A stretch of 64,000 bases of DNA from Belliella baltica DSM 15883 (GTDB lineage: Bacteria; Bacteroidota; Bacteroidia; Cytophagales; Cyclobacteriaceae): the NCBI RefSeq assembly GCF_000265405.1, contig NC_018010.1, positions 496,001-560,000 on the forward strand, read 5' to 3'. The notes beneath the pieces were generated by a model. The model was not told where the DNA came from and did not search any database. It was given only the letters and a program-made list of their open reading frames with translations. Below, piece after piece: positions 1 through 9,533 of the stretch; the stretch's first letter is position 1, and each line of letters starts with the position of its first letter. The translations under genes and the position numbers were made by a program.

Positions 1-624
1 ATTTGGAATAGCAGTGTGGAATGGAGACCTGGGGTCAAATACAGCATTCGAAATGGTCGAAAAAACCCTATCTACTCCTCCGCTCCTTTGCTAAAATTTG
101 CTTATACCAAAGGCATCAAAGCAGGAAGCACAATGAATCAAGCAGATTTCGATCTGGCGGAATTTGGATTGGAGCATTTCTTTAATTTCGGAGTAAGTGG
201 TAAGCTTGATTTCAATTTGAGAGCAGGTACTTTCCTCAATAACAATAGAGTTTATTTTCAAGATTACAAGCACTTTGGTGGCAATAGAACCATTTTTGCA
301 AATATGGGCGTAGCGTCAAACTATCGCTTTATGGATTACTATCAATACAGTGCTCAATCAAATTATGTAAGTGGAATTGTCCATTATCAATTCAGAAAAT
401 TCCTTTTGACTCAACTACCGATGCTACGCTTTTCCGGTGTAAGAGAAAATGTTTTCTTGAATTACCTCAAGACTGCCAACTCTCCGCATTATTGGGAGGT
501 GGGATATTCATTGGATAACTTGTTTAGAATATTTAGAGTTGAAATCGGAGCTGGTTTCGAAAATGGAAACTATTCAAGAGGTGGTGTTAGGCTTGGTGTA
601 GCTAGTTTTATTAATATCAATTGA
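1..624 (+). CDS. DUF5686-family outer-membrane protein, C-terminal part
   Basis: The frame is open from base 1 with no start and ends with TGA at 622-624, so this is the last ~207 residues of a gene that begins outside the window. The protein is rich in alternating aromatic and polar residues, as in outer-membrane beta-barrels, and holds the segment YFQDYKHFGGNRT, which I associate with the C-terminal barrel of DUF5686 proteins (usually ~800 aa with an N-terminal carboxypeptidase-regulatory-like domain). The missing N-terminus cannot be judged. Its role in the family is not well defined; an outer-membrane location is the likely one. The family call is from memory of the motif, not a search. 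Confidence 0.7.
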   Translation: MWNSSVEWRPGVKYSIRNGRKNPIYSSAPLLKFAYTKGIKAGSTMNQADFDLAEFGLEHFFNFGVSGKLDFNLRAGTFLNNNRVYFQDYKHFGGNRTIFANMGVASNYRFMDYYQYSAQSNYVSGIVHYQFRKFLLTQLPMLRFSGVRENVFLNYLKTANSPHYWEVGYSLDNLFRIFRVEIGAGFENGNYSRGGVRLGVASFININ

Positions 625-898
625 GATATTGGTTGATTAGGTTATTAAGTTATCAGTGATTGGGTCAATTAGTGGATTAGGAGCGAGTTAATCAGTTTGG
701 TTGAAGAATTAAAAAATAATTGATTGATAGACATTGATTGCAGTAAATTTTCCTTAGAGCCAATCTTAATTGCGTAAATTTTGATATCTTAAGTTAGCGC
801 ATTATATTGGAGGCTGTAAGGTTTAATAAATGGAAAGATTTGACAGTCTTTGGCTGTTTTATCTTTTATCTGGGCTTCTTTGAAGCCTTTTTATTTTT

Positions 899-2131
899 CT
901 AGAAACTGAAAAAATCATCTTTTGTATTTTCATCCATTTGTTCTTTGACTCCTTTGAGAACAATTCTAAATGTCGTTCCTTTACCTACTTCGGATTGTTT
1001 TACAAAAACTTTCCCTTGATGATACCCTTCGATGATCCTTTTGGCTAGCGTCAACCCAAGCCCCCATCCTCTTTTTCTAGTGGAAAATCCTGGGTTAAAG
1101 ACACGTTTGAACATCCTTTTTTCGATTCCTTTTCCAGTATCGCTTATATCTACAAGCACATACTGTTCACTTTCTTTGATGATATTGATTTCTATTTTTC
1201 CTTGACCTCGCATCGCATCAACTGCATTTTTACAAATATTCTCAATTACCCATTCGAATAATGGCTTATTGATCATTGCTTCTACGTCTTTTGCGTAACC
1301 ATTGACTGTCATGTCAACTTTACTTGAAATCCTTGGTCTCAGATAAGCAATAGCATCATCGACTACTGCGAAGACATTCTCGGATTGAATAACAGGTTTA
1401 CTTCCAATAGAGCTAAATCGCTCTGTGACCATTCTCAATTTGACAACATCTTTGTCCATTTCCTGAATCACTTCTTTGTTCTCTTCCCAGACCGGCGAGT
1501 TTTTCAAATAGTCAATCCAAGCCATCAATGATGCAATAGGCGTCCCGAGTTGATGTGCTGTTTCTTTGGTCAGACCAGCCCAAACTTGGTTTTGTTCTGC
1601 GATTTTTGATTGATTGAATACTGCATAAGCTAATACCCCAAAAACAATGATTACGGCTAACTGAACATATGGATAAAAACGAAGTGAGGTCAATAACTCA
1701 GAATTTCTATAAAAAATAAAGGAGCCGTTTTCCATTTGAATAGGCTCATATTCATCCTTCATTTGAAGCAATTCTGACTTGAGTATGTCTAATTTTTCCT
1801 CTTCTGAGGTTTTCTTTCCAAAGTTAATATTTTTATACTCACCTGGATTTCCAAACTCATCCATGATAATTAAAGGGATGGAGTTGTTTTGCTGTATGAT
1901 CTCCTGATTGATAAAGGTCAAATTGTCAGTATAAACTGATGCATATTCCAGTGCGCGTGCCAAAAGTTCGATTTGTCTTTTCTCACGTTCTTTGAGTTCT
2001 TCAACAAGGTTGTTGGTATAATAAATGGATCCAAAACTGATCACTACAGAACAAATAAAAATCAACCACTTGATTTTATTTTTATTCTTATAAAAGTCTA
2101 AAGTGGCAATTTCCTGAAGGGTATTCCTCAT
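899..2131 (-). CDS. Sensor histidine kinase, two-TM, periplasmic sensor
   Basis: A 410-aa membrane histidine kinase. TM1 is at about residues 22-38 and TM2 at about 154-172, enclosing a ~115-residue extracytoplasmic domain. The dimerisation/phosphoacceptor helix carries His193 in ETAHQLGTPIASLMAW, the HQLGTP variant of the H-box common in Bacteroidota. The ATPase domain shows the N box (ENICKNAVDAM), DTGKGI (G1) and GWGLGLTLAKR (G2). The expected activity is autophosphorylation in response to an envelope signal. No response regulator is adjacent, so it is an orphan kinase and its partner is unknown. It is transcribed divergently from dps. The product ends in a phenylalanine-rich tail (DDFFSF). 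Confidence 0.85.
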   Translation of the reverse strand: MRNTLQEIATLDFYKNKNKIKWLIFICSVVISFGSIYYTNNLVEELKEREKRQIELLARALEYASVYTDNLTFINQEIIQQNNSIPLIIMDEFGNPGEYKNINFGKKTSEEEKLDILKSELLQMKDEYEPIQMENGSFIFYRNSELLTSLRFYPYVQLAVIIVFGVLAYAVFNQSKIAEQNQVWAGLTKETAHQLGTPIASLMAWIDYLKNSPVWEENKEVIQEMDKDVVKLRMVTERFSSIGSKPVIQSENVFAVVDDAIAYLRPRISSKVDMTVNGYAKDVEAMINKPLFEWVIENICKNAVDAMRGQGKIEINIIKESEQYVLVDISDTGKGIEKRMFKRVFNPGFSTRKRGWGLGLTLAKRIIEGYHQGKVFVKQSEVGKGTTFRIVLKGVKEQMDENTKDDFFSF

Positions 2132-2234
2132 ATTTTAATCAGCAATTTGTATTGGGCTTAACCATATAGACAACTCTTTTTGGGAGATAGATATTATCAA
2201 TACTGACAAAATTAAATTCCACTAAGTATGGCGT

Positions 2235-2242
2235 TATATTTG
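2235..2242 (+). promoter_or_regulatory. Putative -7 box of the dps promoter
   Basis: TATATTTG fits the Bacteroidota -7 consensus TAnnTTTG and lies 35 bp before the dps start codon. I see no clear TTG/TTTG -33 element at the right distance, so this is a weak call. Confidence 0.35.
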
Positions 2243-2276
2243 ATGAATAAGTAGTAGAAACCAAAAATATAATAAA

Positions 2277-2747
2277 ATGAGCACAAACGATATAGGATTA
2301 GAAATAAAAGACAGTAAAGTTTTAGTCAAAAAATTAAATAGTCTTTTGGCAAATTATGAAGTGTATTATCAAAACTTAAGAAACTTCCATTGGAATGTAT
2401 CTGGTCCGAATTTTTTTGAGCTTCATGCTAAATTCGAGGAACTCTACAATTCCGCAAATCTTGGAATAGACGAGACTGCAGAAAGAATCTTAACATTAGG
2501 AGAAAGACCTTTGTCTTCATTTGAAGAATATATCAAGCATTCTGAGATCAAAGAGGCTAAAGAAATTTCTGATTCAAAAGCAATGGTAGAAACTGTTCGA
2601 GACAATTTGAACATACTTCTGAAGCTTGAAAGAGAAGCACTAGAGACAGCCTCTGAACAAAACGATGAGGGCACAGTGGATTTGATGAGCGGATATATTA
2701 CTGCCAAAGAAAAAACTGTTTGGATGCTTTCAGCATACCTCAAGTAA
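2277..2747 (+). CDS. dps: Dps family DNA-binding ferritin-like protein
   Basis: A 156-aa protein, the usual length of Dps mini-ferritins, which form dodecamers that bind DNA and oxidise and store iron to limit Fenton damage. The inter-subunit ferroxidase ligands can be placed: His38 (FHWNV), His50 (FFELHAKFEELY), Asp65 and Glu69 (IDETAER). Their spacing (12, 27 and 31 residues from the first His) is the one known in Listeria Dps. The product ends in AYLK without a lysine-rich N-terminal tail, so DNA binding, if any, would need other surfaces. It is monocistronic, with its own terminator downstream. Confidence 0.93.
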   Translation: MSTNDIGLEIKDSKVLVKKLNSLLANYEVYYQNLRNFHWNVSGPNFFELHAKFEELYNSANLGIDETAERILTLGERPLSSFEEYIKHSEIKEAKEISDSKAMVETVRDNLNILLKLEREALETASEQNDEGTVDLMSGYITAKEKTVWMLSAYLK

Positions 2748-2772
2748 AATTATCAATCGATAAAATCAAAAG

Positions 2773-2800
2773 AGCCTGACGAAAGTCGGGCTTTTTATTT
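2773..2800 (+). terminator. Rho-independent terminator of dps
   Basis: Stem AGCCTGAC / GTCGGGCT (one G-T wobble) around a GAAA tetraloop, followed by TTTTTATTTTT. It lies 25 bp after the dps stop. Confidence 0.8.
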
Positions 2801-2806
2801 TTATGA

Positions 2807-4114
2807 CTAACCTAATCTTATCCATTTCCAAAGTGTCTTATAAGTCACTTTACTCCCGTGCATTAAGATGCCTATTTTATAAATTTTAGCAGCAACCCAG
2901 GTAGTCATCAAGAAACCAAGAATCAATAAGGACATCGATAAAGCCAAATCAAAAAATGGAACACCATAACTTGCTCTACCCATCATGGCAATTGGAGAAG
3001 TGAATGGAACTATAGAAAGCCAAAAAGATATATTACTAGCAGGATCCACCAATACGAATGCAAATAGTCCAAAGTAAGCAATCAATAAAGGAATTGTGAT
3101 GGGAAGGACAAATTGCTGTGCATCTGATGGGGAGTCAACAGCCGCACCTATTGCAGCAAAGAAAGACCCATAGAGTAAGTACCCACCTATAAAGTAGAAA
3201 ACAAAAGTCAAGGCGATTTTAGAGAAATTGATTTGCATAATGACTGCCAAAATACTTGAGAGATCATCATTCCCATTTACTAATTCCATCATTTCAGGAT
3301 TTGCCATTTCCATGGCCGTCTGCTGTGGCATTTGCAAACCAAAATAACCCAATACCACACTTGAGATTCCTGAGATCAAAACAATCCAGATTAAGAATTG
3401 TGTCAAACCAACTGCACCAATTCCTATAATCTTCCCTAACATTAAATCAAACGGCTTGATAGAAGACACCAAAATCTCTATGATTCTACTTGATTTTTCT
3501 TCTATTACACCTTGCATGATTTGATTTCCATATACAAAAATGAAAATATAGATCAATATTCCTGTGAAGAAGCCAATCCCATAATTTACTGTGGCATCGG
3601 TTAATTTTTCTTCACCTGAATTATCCAGAGTGATTGCTTGAATATTGACTACAGTACGATAGGCTTCCAAAACTTTTGGATCTATTCCTGCTTCTTGCAT
3701 CCGAAGCTCTTCCACCCTTCTTTTCAGCCCAGACTCCAAAGAGGATACAAAGCTCATACTTGGATTACTTGATCCATAATAAACAATCCCAGTGGGCTTT
3801 TCTAAATTAATTTTTGGGATATATAAAAATCCATATCGATCTCCAGATTGCACTTGCATTTTGGCTTCTTCGGGAGAGGAATTTGAAAAGGAAAATGCAT
3901 ACTGATCTCTACTTTCTAAAAAAAACAAGTTATTTTCATCTACAACCTCAATTATTCTTAGAGCTTCTCCTTTTTCTTCCCCAACAGCAATCCATAAAAA
4001 AACACCCATAATAGTTGGGAAAATTAATGGAGTAAGAATAGTAGCTAGAAGAAAAGATTTTTTCTTTACTCGAGCTAAATATTCTCGTTGTACGACAAGA
4101 AGAACTTTACTCAT
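2807..4114 (-). CDS. ABC-2 type transporter permease (NatB-like)
   Basis: A 435-aa integral membrane protein of the ABC-2 type. A hydrophobic helix follows the start (SFLLATILTPLIFPTIMGVFL), then comes a large extracytoplasmic loop, then five or more C-terminal helices, as in NatB/YhaP-like permeases. I place the start at ATG 4112-4114 (MSKVLLVVQREYLARVKKK), not the longer frame starting at 4189: this start gives an 8-base overlap (ATGAGTAA) with the stop of the ATPase gene, typical of translational coupling, and the extra 25 residues are not family-like. With the upstream ATPase it would form an exporter; the substrate is unknown (sodium in NatAB, other cations or drugs in relatives). Confidence 0.85.
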   Translation of the reverse strand: MSKVLLVVQREYLARVKKKSFLLATILTPLIFPTIMGVFLWIAVGEEKGEALRIIEVVDENNLFFLESRDQYAFSFSNSSPEEAKMQVQSGDRYGFLYIPKINLEKPTGIVYYGSSNPSMSFVSSLESGLKRRVEELRMQEAGIDPKVLEAYRTVVNIQAITLDNSGEEKLTDATVNYGIGFFTGILIYIFIFVYGNQIMQGVIEEKSSRIIEILVSSIKPFDLMLGKIIGIGAVGLTQFLIWIVLISGISSVVLGYFGLQMPQQTAMEMANPEMMELVNGNDDLSSILAVIMQINFSKIALTFVFYFIGGYLLYGSFFAAIGAAVDSPSDAQQFVLPITIPLLIAYFGLFAFVLVDPASNISFWLSIVPFTSPIAMMGRASYGVPFFDLALSMSLLILGFLMTTWVAAKIYKIGILMHGSKVTYKTLWKWIRLG

Positions 4115-5009
4115 AAGAATGAAATTTGATTTGTTGAATAAATATTTCTTCCATCGTAGGAATGGTTTCTGAAAATTCTTGAATTTCACCTAGTGAAATC
4201 ATTTCTAAAAGCAGTTCATTCGGACTTTGATTGAGCAGAGGAACATGGAGCTGAAATGCTCCTTCATTAGATACCATTTTCCAATTCTCCTTAAGAGTAT
4301 TTGGCTCAAAAGGCTTCAAAACCACTTTGAATATTTTCTTCCTAAATTTTTTCTTAACTTCTTGAAGTGATCCACTTAGGACAAGCTTAGATTGATGAAT
4401 CATTGCAAGGTCATCACAGAGTAATTCTACTGATTCCATTCTGTGCGTAGAAAGTATTACAGTAATCCCTTTTTTATTTAATTCAAGAATTTCATTTTTG
4501 ATCAACTCAGCATTGACGGGATCAAAGCCAGAAAATGGTTCATCCAAAATCAATAAATCAGGCTCGTGAATCACTGTTGCGATAAATTGGATTTTTTGCG
4601 CCATGCCCTTTGAAAGGTCTTCGATTTTCTTCCTTTTCCAAGCAAGGATATCAAGCTTTTTCAACCAGAATTCAACTTTAGTTTTTGCTTCTGCAAGAGG
4701 CATATCTTTGAGTCTAGCAAAATAGATCAATTGATTCCAAACTTCCATTTTTTTATAAAGCCCCCTTTCTTCTGGCAAATAACCGATATTAGCTATATGT
4801 TTTGGGTGCAACTTTTCACCTTTGAAAAATACTTCTCCACTATCACAATCAATAATTTGATTAATGATCCGAATAAGTGATGTCTTCCCAGCACCGTTCG
4901 GTCCCAAAAGACCAAAAATTGTTCCTTGAGGTATAGTCAGATTGATATCCTGAAGTGCCGTATGGTTTCCATACACTTTTTTGAGATTGGTAATTTCTAG
5001 TATGTTCAA
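4107..5009 (-). CDS. ABC transporter ATP-binding protein (NatA-like)
   Basis: A 300-aa cytoplasmic ATPase subunit. It has Walker A GPNGAGKTS (~residues 35-43), signature LSKGMAQK (~133), Walker B LLILDEPFSGFDP (~154) and the H-loop STHRMESVE. The ~80 residues after the core match the DUF4162-type C-terminal extension of NatA/drug-export ATPases. The signature reads LSKGM rather than LSGGQ, a common variant in this subfamily. The gene overlaps the permease gene by 8 bases, so the two are co-translated and together make an export ATPase. The substrate cannot be told from sequence. Confidence 0.9.
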   Translation of the reverse strand: MNILEITNLKKVYGNHTALQDINLTIPQGTIFGLLGPNGAGKTSLIRIINQIIDCDSGEVFFKGEKLHPKHIANIGYLPEERGLYKKMEVWNQLIYFARLKDMPLAEAKTKVEFWLKKLDILAWKRKKIEDLSKGMAQKIQFIATVIHEPDLLILDEPFSGFDPVNAELIKNEILELNKKGITVILSTHRMESVELLCDDLAMIHQSKLVLSGSLQEVKKKFRKKIFKVVLKPFEPNTLKENWKMVSNEGAFQLHVPLLNQSPNELLLEMISLGEIQEFSETIPTMEEIFIQQIKFHSYE

Positions 5010-5052
5010 GGCTTTTACTTTTGATGAAAGTAGTCAATCGAAGCTAAAAAAT

Positions 5053-5940
5053 CTACTTCACTGTCACTGACCCTACCGAGACATCTATGGTAAGGTCCAA
5101 TAAATCTGGTGCATCAGCTTTATAACTTTTACTGACATAAGTTTTGTCACCAATATCTTTCAGGTATTTTGGAAGATAGGTCCTACACATGGCAGTTGAT
5201 TTTATTTTCAATTTATAAGGCTGCGATTGATCGGGCAAGGTAATATTTACTTTACCAGCGCCTACTACTGCTGATACTTTTGCGTCATGGAGCAATTTAT
5301 CTGAAAATGATAAATCTAATGTTCCATAGTTGATTTCAAATATCATATTTTCAGCATTTGCATAATTGATATTTGAGACTTCTAAATTCCCCATATTAAT
5401 GGAAACCATCAAGGTGTCCATGGTTACAGAATTGGGGGCTTTTTTTGTGTAATTCAATTTTATGTCAGCACTTGCAGATTTGATATTACAATTAGAAATA
5501 GGGAGGTTTGAAAAATCCAAGTTGGCTTTGCCTATGCCGAAATAGAGATTTAAATCATAGAGGTGGTTTGAACTCAAGCCTATATTCCATTTATGATCAT
5601 AATCCTCAGAGTCACTTGAGAACAATTTATAAGAAAGACTTTTCCCTAACGTTTCTGACTCCACATTTCGATGTAAAAGATTGGCAGAAAGAACCCCATT
5701 TCTAATATTGTGTGAGAAAGTTGGAAGAATATTTACTTTTGAGAGGTGGGAAGTGATGTGAAGAGGCGAGTCACCGTGTTCTCGATAGAGCTCAGTAATC
5801 CCCTTATACACGTTAAAATCAACATGTACTAAATTGAATCCTTTTCTTTCTTCAATCTTGAATTCCTTGTCTATTTGGGCTTTTAGGGCTATCTCGCTAT
5901 TGAAAACGAAACATATGATTAAGCACACTCCTCTCAACAT
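5053..5940 (-). CDS. Secreted hypothetical protein, DUF4097/adhesin-like beta repeats
   Basis: A 295-aa protein with an N-terminal hydrophobic stretch (MLRGVCLIICFVFNSEIALKAQ) that fits a signal peptide with cleavage after KAQ. The mature part is beta-strand rich, with repeated short patterns such as LNLYFGIGKANLDFSNL and INYGTLDLSF. These resemble the successive turns of toastrack/DUF4097- or LiaF-type right-handed beta folds, where a polypeptide face is built from xLxVxxGxxxLxL units. I cannot assign a function. It follows the ABC gene pair on the same strand after a 43-bp gap and may be in the same transcript. Location would be periplasmic or surface. Confidence 0.6.
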   Translation of the reverse strand: MLRGVCLIICFVFNSEIALKAQIDKEFKIEERKGFNLVHVDFNVYKGITELYREHGDSPLHITSHLSKVNILPTFSHNIRNGVLSANLLHRNVESETLGKSLSYKLFSSDSEDYDHKWNIGLSSNHLYDLNLYFGIGKANLDFSNLPISNCNIKSASADIKLNYTKKAPNSVTMDTLMVSINMGNLEVSNINYANAENMIFEINYGTLDLSFSDKLLHDAKVSAVVGAGKVNITLPDQSQPYKLKIKSTAMCRTYLPKYLKDIGDKTYVSKSYKADAPDLLDLTIDVSVGSVTVK

Positions 5941-5984
5941 ACGGATAAATTACGGCGATATTCCGAAAAGGTTATAATTGGGCA

Positions 5985-6013
5985 ATAAAAAAGGCTGGAA
6001 ATATTTCCAGCCT
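5985..6013 (-). terminator. Terminator of the grpE-dnaJ operon
   Basis: An exact inverted repeat AGGCTGGAAAT / ATTTCCAGCCT at 5992-6013, followed on the minus strand by TTTTTTATTG. It sits 5 bp after the dnaJ stop. Confidence 0.85.
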
Positions 6014-6018
6014 CTATT

Positions 6019-7134
6019 TTAGAAAAATTCTTTCATCTTATCAAAGAAACTTTTTTCAGAATTCCCAGGATCAGGTTTAAAATTATCCGAATCCTTTAGT
6101 CCTTCAAGTATTTGTTTCTCTTCTTTACTGAGTTGCTTCGGAGTCCAGACATTTACATGGATCAGCTGATCGCCTTTACCGTAGCCGTTGATATCTTTAA
6201 TGCCTTTTCCTTTCAGTCTAAGCATCTTGCCACTTTGAGTGCCAGCATCAAGTTTAATTTTTACTTTTCCGTCAATAGTCGGCACTTCTACTTGCGCTCC
6301 AAGTGCAGCATCTATGAAACTTACATAAAGATCGAACACCACATTGTTACCATCTCTTTGTAAGGTATCATCTTCTAACTCCTCTATGACGATCAGTAAA
6401 TCTCCTGGAACTCCACCTGCGGTTTCATTTCCTTTTCCAGACATACTGAGTTGCATTCCGTCTGCAACACCTCCTGGAATATTTATCGCAATAACTTCTT
6501 CTTTGAGAATCAATCCCCTTGCATCTGCTTCAGCTGGTTTTTTGTCTACAATTTGTCCATTTCCACCACAAGTAGGGCAAGTGCTAGCAGAAACCATTTG
6601 ACCGAGCATGGTATTGACTACTTTTTTGACTTGTCCTGTACCTTGACAAGTGCTACAAGAAGTAAAGGTCACCCCATCTGCCAAGACATGGCGTTTTACT
6701 TTGATTTTCTTTTCGACGCCATTTGCAACTTCCTTGAGGTTCAATTTGAGTTTCACCCTTAAGTTAGTCCCTTTTTTGGTTCGACGACCTCTTCCTCCAC
6801 CACCAAAGAATGATTCGAAACCGCCACCACCTCCGCCACCGAAGATGTCACCAAATTGGGAGAATATGTCATCCATATTCATACCACCACCACCAAATCC
6901 GCCGTTTCCACTTACTCCTTGATGACCATATTGATCATATCGCTGACGCTTTTCTTGATTGCTCAATACTTCATATGCCTCAGCTGCTTCTTTGAACTTG
7001 TCTTCAGCTTCAGGATTGTCTGGATTTTTATCCGGATGGTATTGGATAGCAAGTTTTCTATATGCTTTCTTTATTTCTTCTGGGGATGCATTTTTTGCTA
7101 CTCCCAATATTTCATAATAGTCTCTTTTCGCCAT
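6019..7134 (-). CDS. dnaJ: Chaperone DnaJ with reduced zinc-binding domain
   Basis: A 371-aa type I-like J-protein that stimulates DnaK ATPase and delivers substrates. The J domain (1-70) has the HPD motif at residues 33-35. A glycine/phenylalanine-rich linker follows at ~73-118. The cysteine region has only two CxxCxGxG motifs (Cys160/163 CSTCQGTG and Cys186/189 CPTCGGNG) where E. coli has four. By position these are motifs 2 and 3, so zinc site II can form and site I (motifs 1 and 4) is absent, replaced by HVLADGV and ADARGLI. Two C-terminal beta domains follow. I recall the same reduced form in other Flavobacteriia/Cytophagia. It is transcribed 5 bp downstream of grpE. Confidence 0.95.
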   Translation of the reverse strand: MAKRDYYEILGVAKNASPEEIKKAYRKLAIQYHPDKNPDNPEAEDKFKEAAEAYEVLSNQEKRQRYDQYGHQGVSGNGGFGGGGMNMDDIFSQFGDIFGGGGGGGFESFFGGGGRGRRTKKGTNLRVKLKLNLKEVANGVEKKIKVKRHVLADGVTFTSCSTCQGTGQVKKVVNTMLGQMVSASTCPTCGGNGQIVDKKPAEADARGLILKEEVIAINIPGGVADGMQLSMSGKGNETAGGVPGDLLIVIEELEDDTLQRDGNNVVFDLYVSFIDAALGAQVEVPTIDGKVKIKLDAGTQSGKMLRLKGKGIKDINGYGKGDQLIHVNVWTPKQLSKEEKQILEGLKDSDNFKPDPGNSEKSFFDKMKEFF

Positions 7135-7139
7135 ATCAA

Positions 7140-7715
7140 TTACGCTCCAATGACAACCTTGGCATATCTGACAACTTTGTCACCTAAGGTATATCCTTTT
7201 TCTACTACATCTATTACCTTGCCCTTCAACTCCTCATTTGGAGCGGGAATTTGAGTGATCGCTTCCTGAGTTTCTGCATCGAAAGATTCCCCAACCAATC
7301 CTTCCATCGGTTTTAACCCTTTGTTTTCGAGAATTCTTTGGAATTTTTGGAAAACAAGTTGGTTTCCATCTCTCACTTTTGTTGCATCTTCCTCATTTTC
7401 ACTTGCTTTGAAAGCTCTTTCAAAATCATCTACAACAGGAATAATTTCAGTCATCAAATCTTGAGATGCTGTTTTGATTAGATCTAAACGCTCTTTAGAA
7501 GTTCTTCTTCTATAATTTTCAAACTCAGAATAAAGTCTAAGGTATTTATCCTTTAATTCCTGAACTTCTGCTTTCAACTTTTCTTCTTCAGATACTTCAT
7601 TGACAACTTCTTCAGTTGTGTTATCTGTATTTTCTTCTTTTGCAGTAACTTCCTCTTTGTTCAACTCTTCCGCTTCTGAAGTTATATTTTCTTTGCTCAT
7701 ATCTTTATTTGTCAC
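7140..7715 (-). CDS. grpE: Nucleotide exchange factor GrpE
   Basis: A 191-aa protein that releases ADP from DnaK. The N-terminal ~50 residues are acidic and probably disordered (runs of E, T and K); a long coiled-coil helix follows ([20 protein letters not shown]), then [15 protein letters not shown], the usual GrpE core, and the C-terminal beta wing with GFVGESFD-like and [21 protein letters not shown] elements. A second in-frame ATG (MSKENI, residue 6) is an alternative start. The gene is directly upstream of dnaJ on the same strand, the normal grpE-dnaJ pair of this phylum. Regulation is not visible; I see no CIRCE-type inverted repeat upstream. Confidence 0.95.
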   Translation of the reverse strand: MTNKDMSKENITSEAEELNKEEVTAKEENTDNTTEEVVNEVSEEEKLKAEVQELKDKYLRLYSEFENYRRRTSKERLDLIKTASQDLMTEIIPVVDDFERAFKASENEEDATKVRDGNQLVFQKFQRILENKGLKPMEGLVGESFDAETQEAITQIPAPNEELKGKVIDVVEKGYTLGDKVVRYAKVVIGA

Positions 7716-7823
7716 GTTTACTGTTTTATGACGCTCCTATTTTTCTTATCAGTCATCTTCTTGAGACTTTTGAAGAATATCAATTTGTTTGCCATAGGTA
7801 CAAAACTGACAATCTGACATAGG

Positions 7824-8816
7824 TTAGTTGTTGATTGCCTGCCACAGCATGTCTTTCAATTTATCTAAATTATAATTACTTACAGAAGATATAAAAATGT
7901 AGGGTAGATCTTTGGGGACATCAGCTTCCATTTCTTTCATCAATTCATCATCAAGCATATCTGCTTTGGTGATTGCCAAGAGTCGCTTTTTATCAAGCAA
8001 CTCAGGGTTATATTTTTCGAGTTCCCCAAGTAATATTCTATACTGCTCGCTGATGTTTTCTGCATCAGCAGGAATCATAAATAACAAGATGGAGTTTCTC
8101 TCGATATGTCTCAAGAATCTAATCCCAAGTCCCCTTCCTTCCGCAGCACCTTCTATAATCCCCGGAATGTCAGCCATCACAAAGGATTTATCATCTCGAT
8201 AAGGAATAACTCCTAAATTAGGAACTAAAGTGGTAAACGGATAATCGCCAATTTCTGGTCTTGCTGCTGATATGCTTGAAAGTAGCGTTGATTTTCCAGC
8301 ATTTGGAAATCCTACTAAGCCTATATCTGCCAGTAATTTCAATTCCAAAATAATCCATTCTTCTACACCTTCTTCACCAGGCTGGGCATAATGTGGAGCT
8401 TGGTTCGTAGCTGTTTTGAAATGATCGTTACCTAATCCACCTCTACCTCCAGGAGTCAAGATTACTTCTTGACCGTCTTCAGTGATTTCATGTCTAAGTT
8501 CAAAGGTTTCAGCATCTTTGGCTACTGTGCCCAGGGGAACCTCTAAAATTATATCTTGTCCATCTTTACCTGTTCTTCTCCCTCCCTCACCATTTTTTCC
8601 AGCTTCTGCGATGACATGCTTTTTATACTTCAAGTGAAGTAATGTCCACAATTGAGAACTTCCTCTTAATATAATGTGACCTCCACGACCTCCATCACCT
8701 CCATCAGGCCCACCTTTAGGCACATGCTTTTCTCTACGGAAATGTACCGAACCTGCGCCTCCCGCTCCTGATCTGGAACAGAATTTTACATAATCTATAA
8801 AATTAGAATCTGCCAC
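7824..8816 (-). CDS. obgE: GTPase Obg/CgtA
   Basis: A 330-aa ribosome-assembly GTPase. The glycine-rich Obg fold covers about residues 1-158 (repeats such as [12 protein letters not shown]). The G domain follows with G1 GFPNAGKST, switch/G2 [13 protein letters not shown]3 [10 protein letters not shown]4 TKAD and G5 SSVSN. The variable C-terminal domain of many Obg proteins is missing, as is common in Bacteroidota. It acts on the 50S subunit and in stress signalling. It lies downstream of adk, but a strong terminator between them suggests a separate promoter. Confidence 0.95.
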   Translation of the reverse strand: MADSNFIDYVKFCSRSGAGGAGSVHFRREKHVPKGGPDGGDGGRGGHIILRGSSQLWTLLHLKYKKHVIAEAGKNGEGGRRTGKDGQDIILEVPLGTVAKDAETFELRHEITEDGQEVILTPGGRGGLGNDHFKTATNQAPHYAQPGEEGVEEWIILELKLLADIGLVGFPNAGKSTLLSSISAARPEIGDYPFTTLVPNLGVIPYRDDKSFVMADIPGIIEGAAEGRGLGIRFLRHIERNSILLFMIPADAENISEQYRILLGELEKYNPELLDKKRLLAITKADMLDDELMKEMEADVPKDLPYIFISSVSNYNLDKLKDMLWQAINN

Positions 8817-8830
8817 TCTATTTCTTGTTT

Positions 8831-8863
8831 GGAATAAAAAAGGCTAAGCAAATATGCTTAGCC
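8831..8863 (-). terminator. Terminator of adk
   Basis: Stem GGCTAAGCA / TGCTTAGCC at 8842-8863 with a 4-base loop, followed on the minus strand by TTTTTTATTCC. It lies between adk and obgE and separates the two genes. Confidence 0.85.
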
Positions 8864-8902
8864 AAAATATTTGATGCCGCAAAGGTAATAAATATTTGAT
8901 TA

Positions 8903-9475
8903 CTAATATTGATCAACAACTTTCGCTATGTTATCAAATATTTCATCAATGGTTCCTACACCATGGATCTTGGTTAGTTTACCTTGGCCTTTATAATACC
9001 CAGCGACCGGTAGGGTCTCATCTAAATACACTTTAATACGAGTTTCTATTTTGGATTCGTCTTGATCGTCAACTCTACCTGACGTCTTTCCTCTTTCACG
9101 TATCCTTTCTTTCAGAATGTCCTCTGGAACATCTAGTGCTATCATCCCTGAAATTTTCAGACTTAGATCTTCCAAAACCTTATCCAAAGCACTTGCTTGA
9201 GCTACTGTCCTAGGAAAACCATCGAAAATAAAGCCATTTCCACTCTTAGTTTCTTTGATTTTATCTTCTACCATTCCGATTACAACTTCATCCGGCACTA
9301 ATCTACCCTCGTCCATATATTTACGAGCTAGCTTTCCCAGATCAGTACCTTCTCCAAGATGCTTTCTAAATAAATCTCCCGTAGAAAGGTGTGTCAAGTT
9401 GTATTTTTCAATAAGCTTTTCGCTTTGGGTTCCTTTACCCGCTCCTGGAGGGCCAAACAATACTATATTAAGCAT
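8903..9475 (-). CDS. adk: Adenylate kinase
   Basis: A 190-aa kinase interconverting AMP + ATP and 2 ADP. It starts with the P-loop MLNIVLFGPPGAGKGTQ, has the AMP-binding STGDLFR segment, FIFDGFPRT and the LID arginine motif GRVDDQDE. The LID is short and carries no zinc cysteines, as expected for this length. I chose ATG 9473-9475 because the P-loop strand starts two residues later; an upstream in-frame start at 9514 would add 13 non-conserved residues. It follows hpt on the same strand after 58 bp, and both serve purine nucleotide balance. Confidence 0.93.
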   Translation of the reverse strand: MLNIVLFGPPGAGKGTQSEKLIEKYNLTHLSTGDLFRKHLGEGTDLGKLARKYMDEGRLVPDEVVIGMVEDKIKETKSGNGFIFDGFPRTVAQASALDKVLEDLSLKISGMIALDVPEDILKERIRERGKTSGRVDDQDESKIETRIKVYLDETLPVAGYYKGQGKLTKIHGVGTIDEIFDNIAKVVDQY

Positions 9476-9533
9476 AACAGATCTTTTGGAATTAATTTTA
9501 TTTAAAGATGTCAATTGATCAATTAATTGACGT

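Noticed and set aside
625..898. Short direct repeats such as TTGATT/GATTGG in the first intergenic region
   Set aside because: Low-complexity AT-rich sequence with no fixed period or symmetry.
4115..4189. Longer N-terminus of the ABC-2 permease
   Set aside because: The internal ATG overlaps the ATPase stop by 8 bases and matches family starts.
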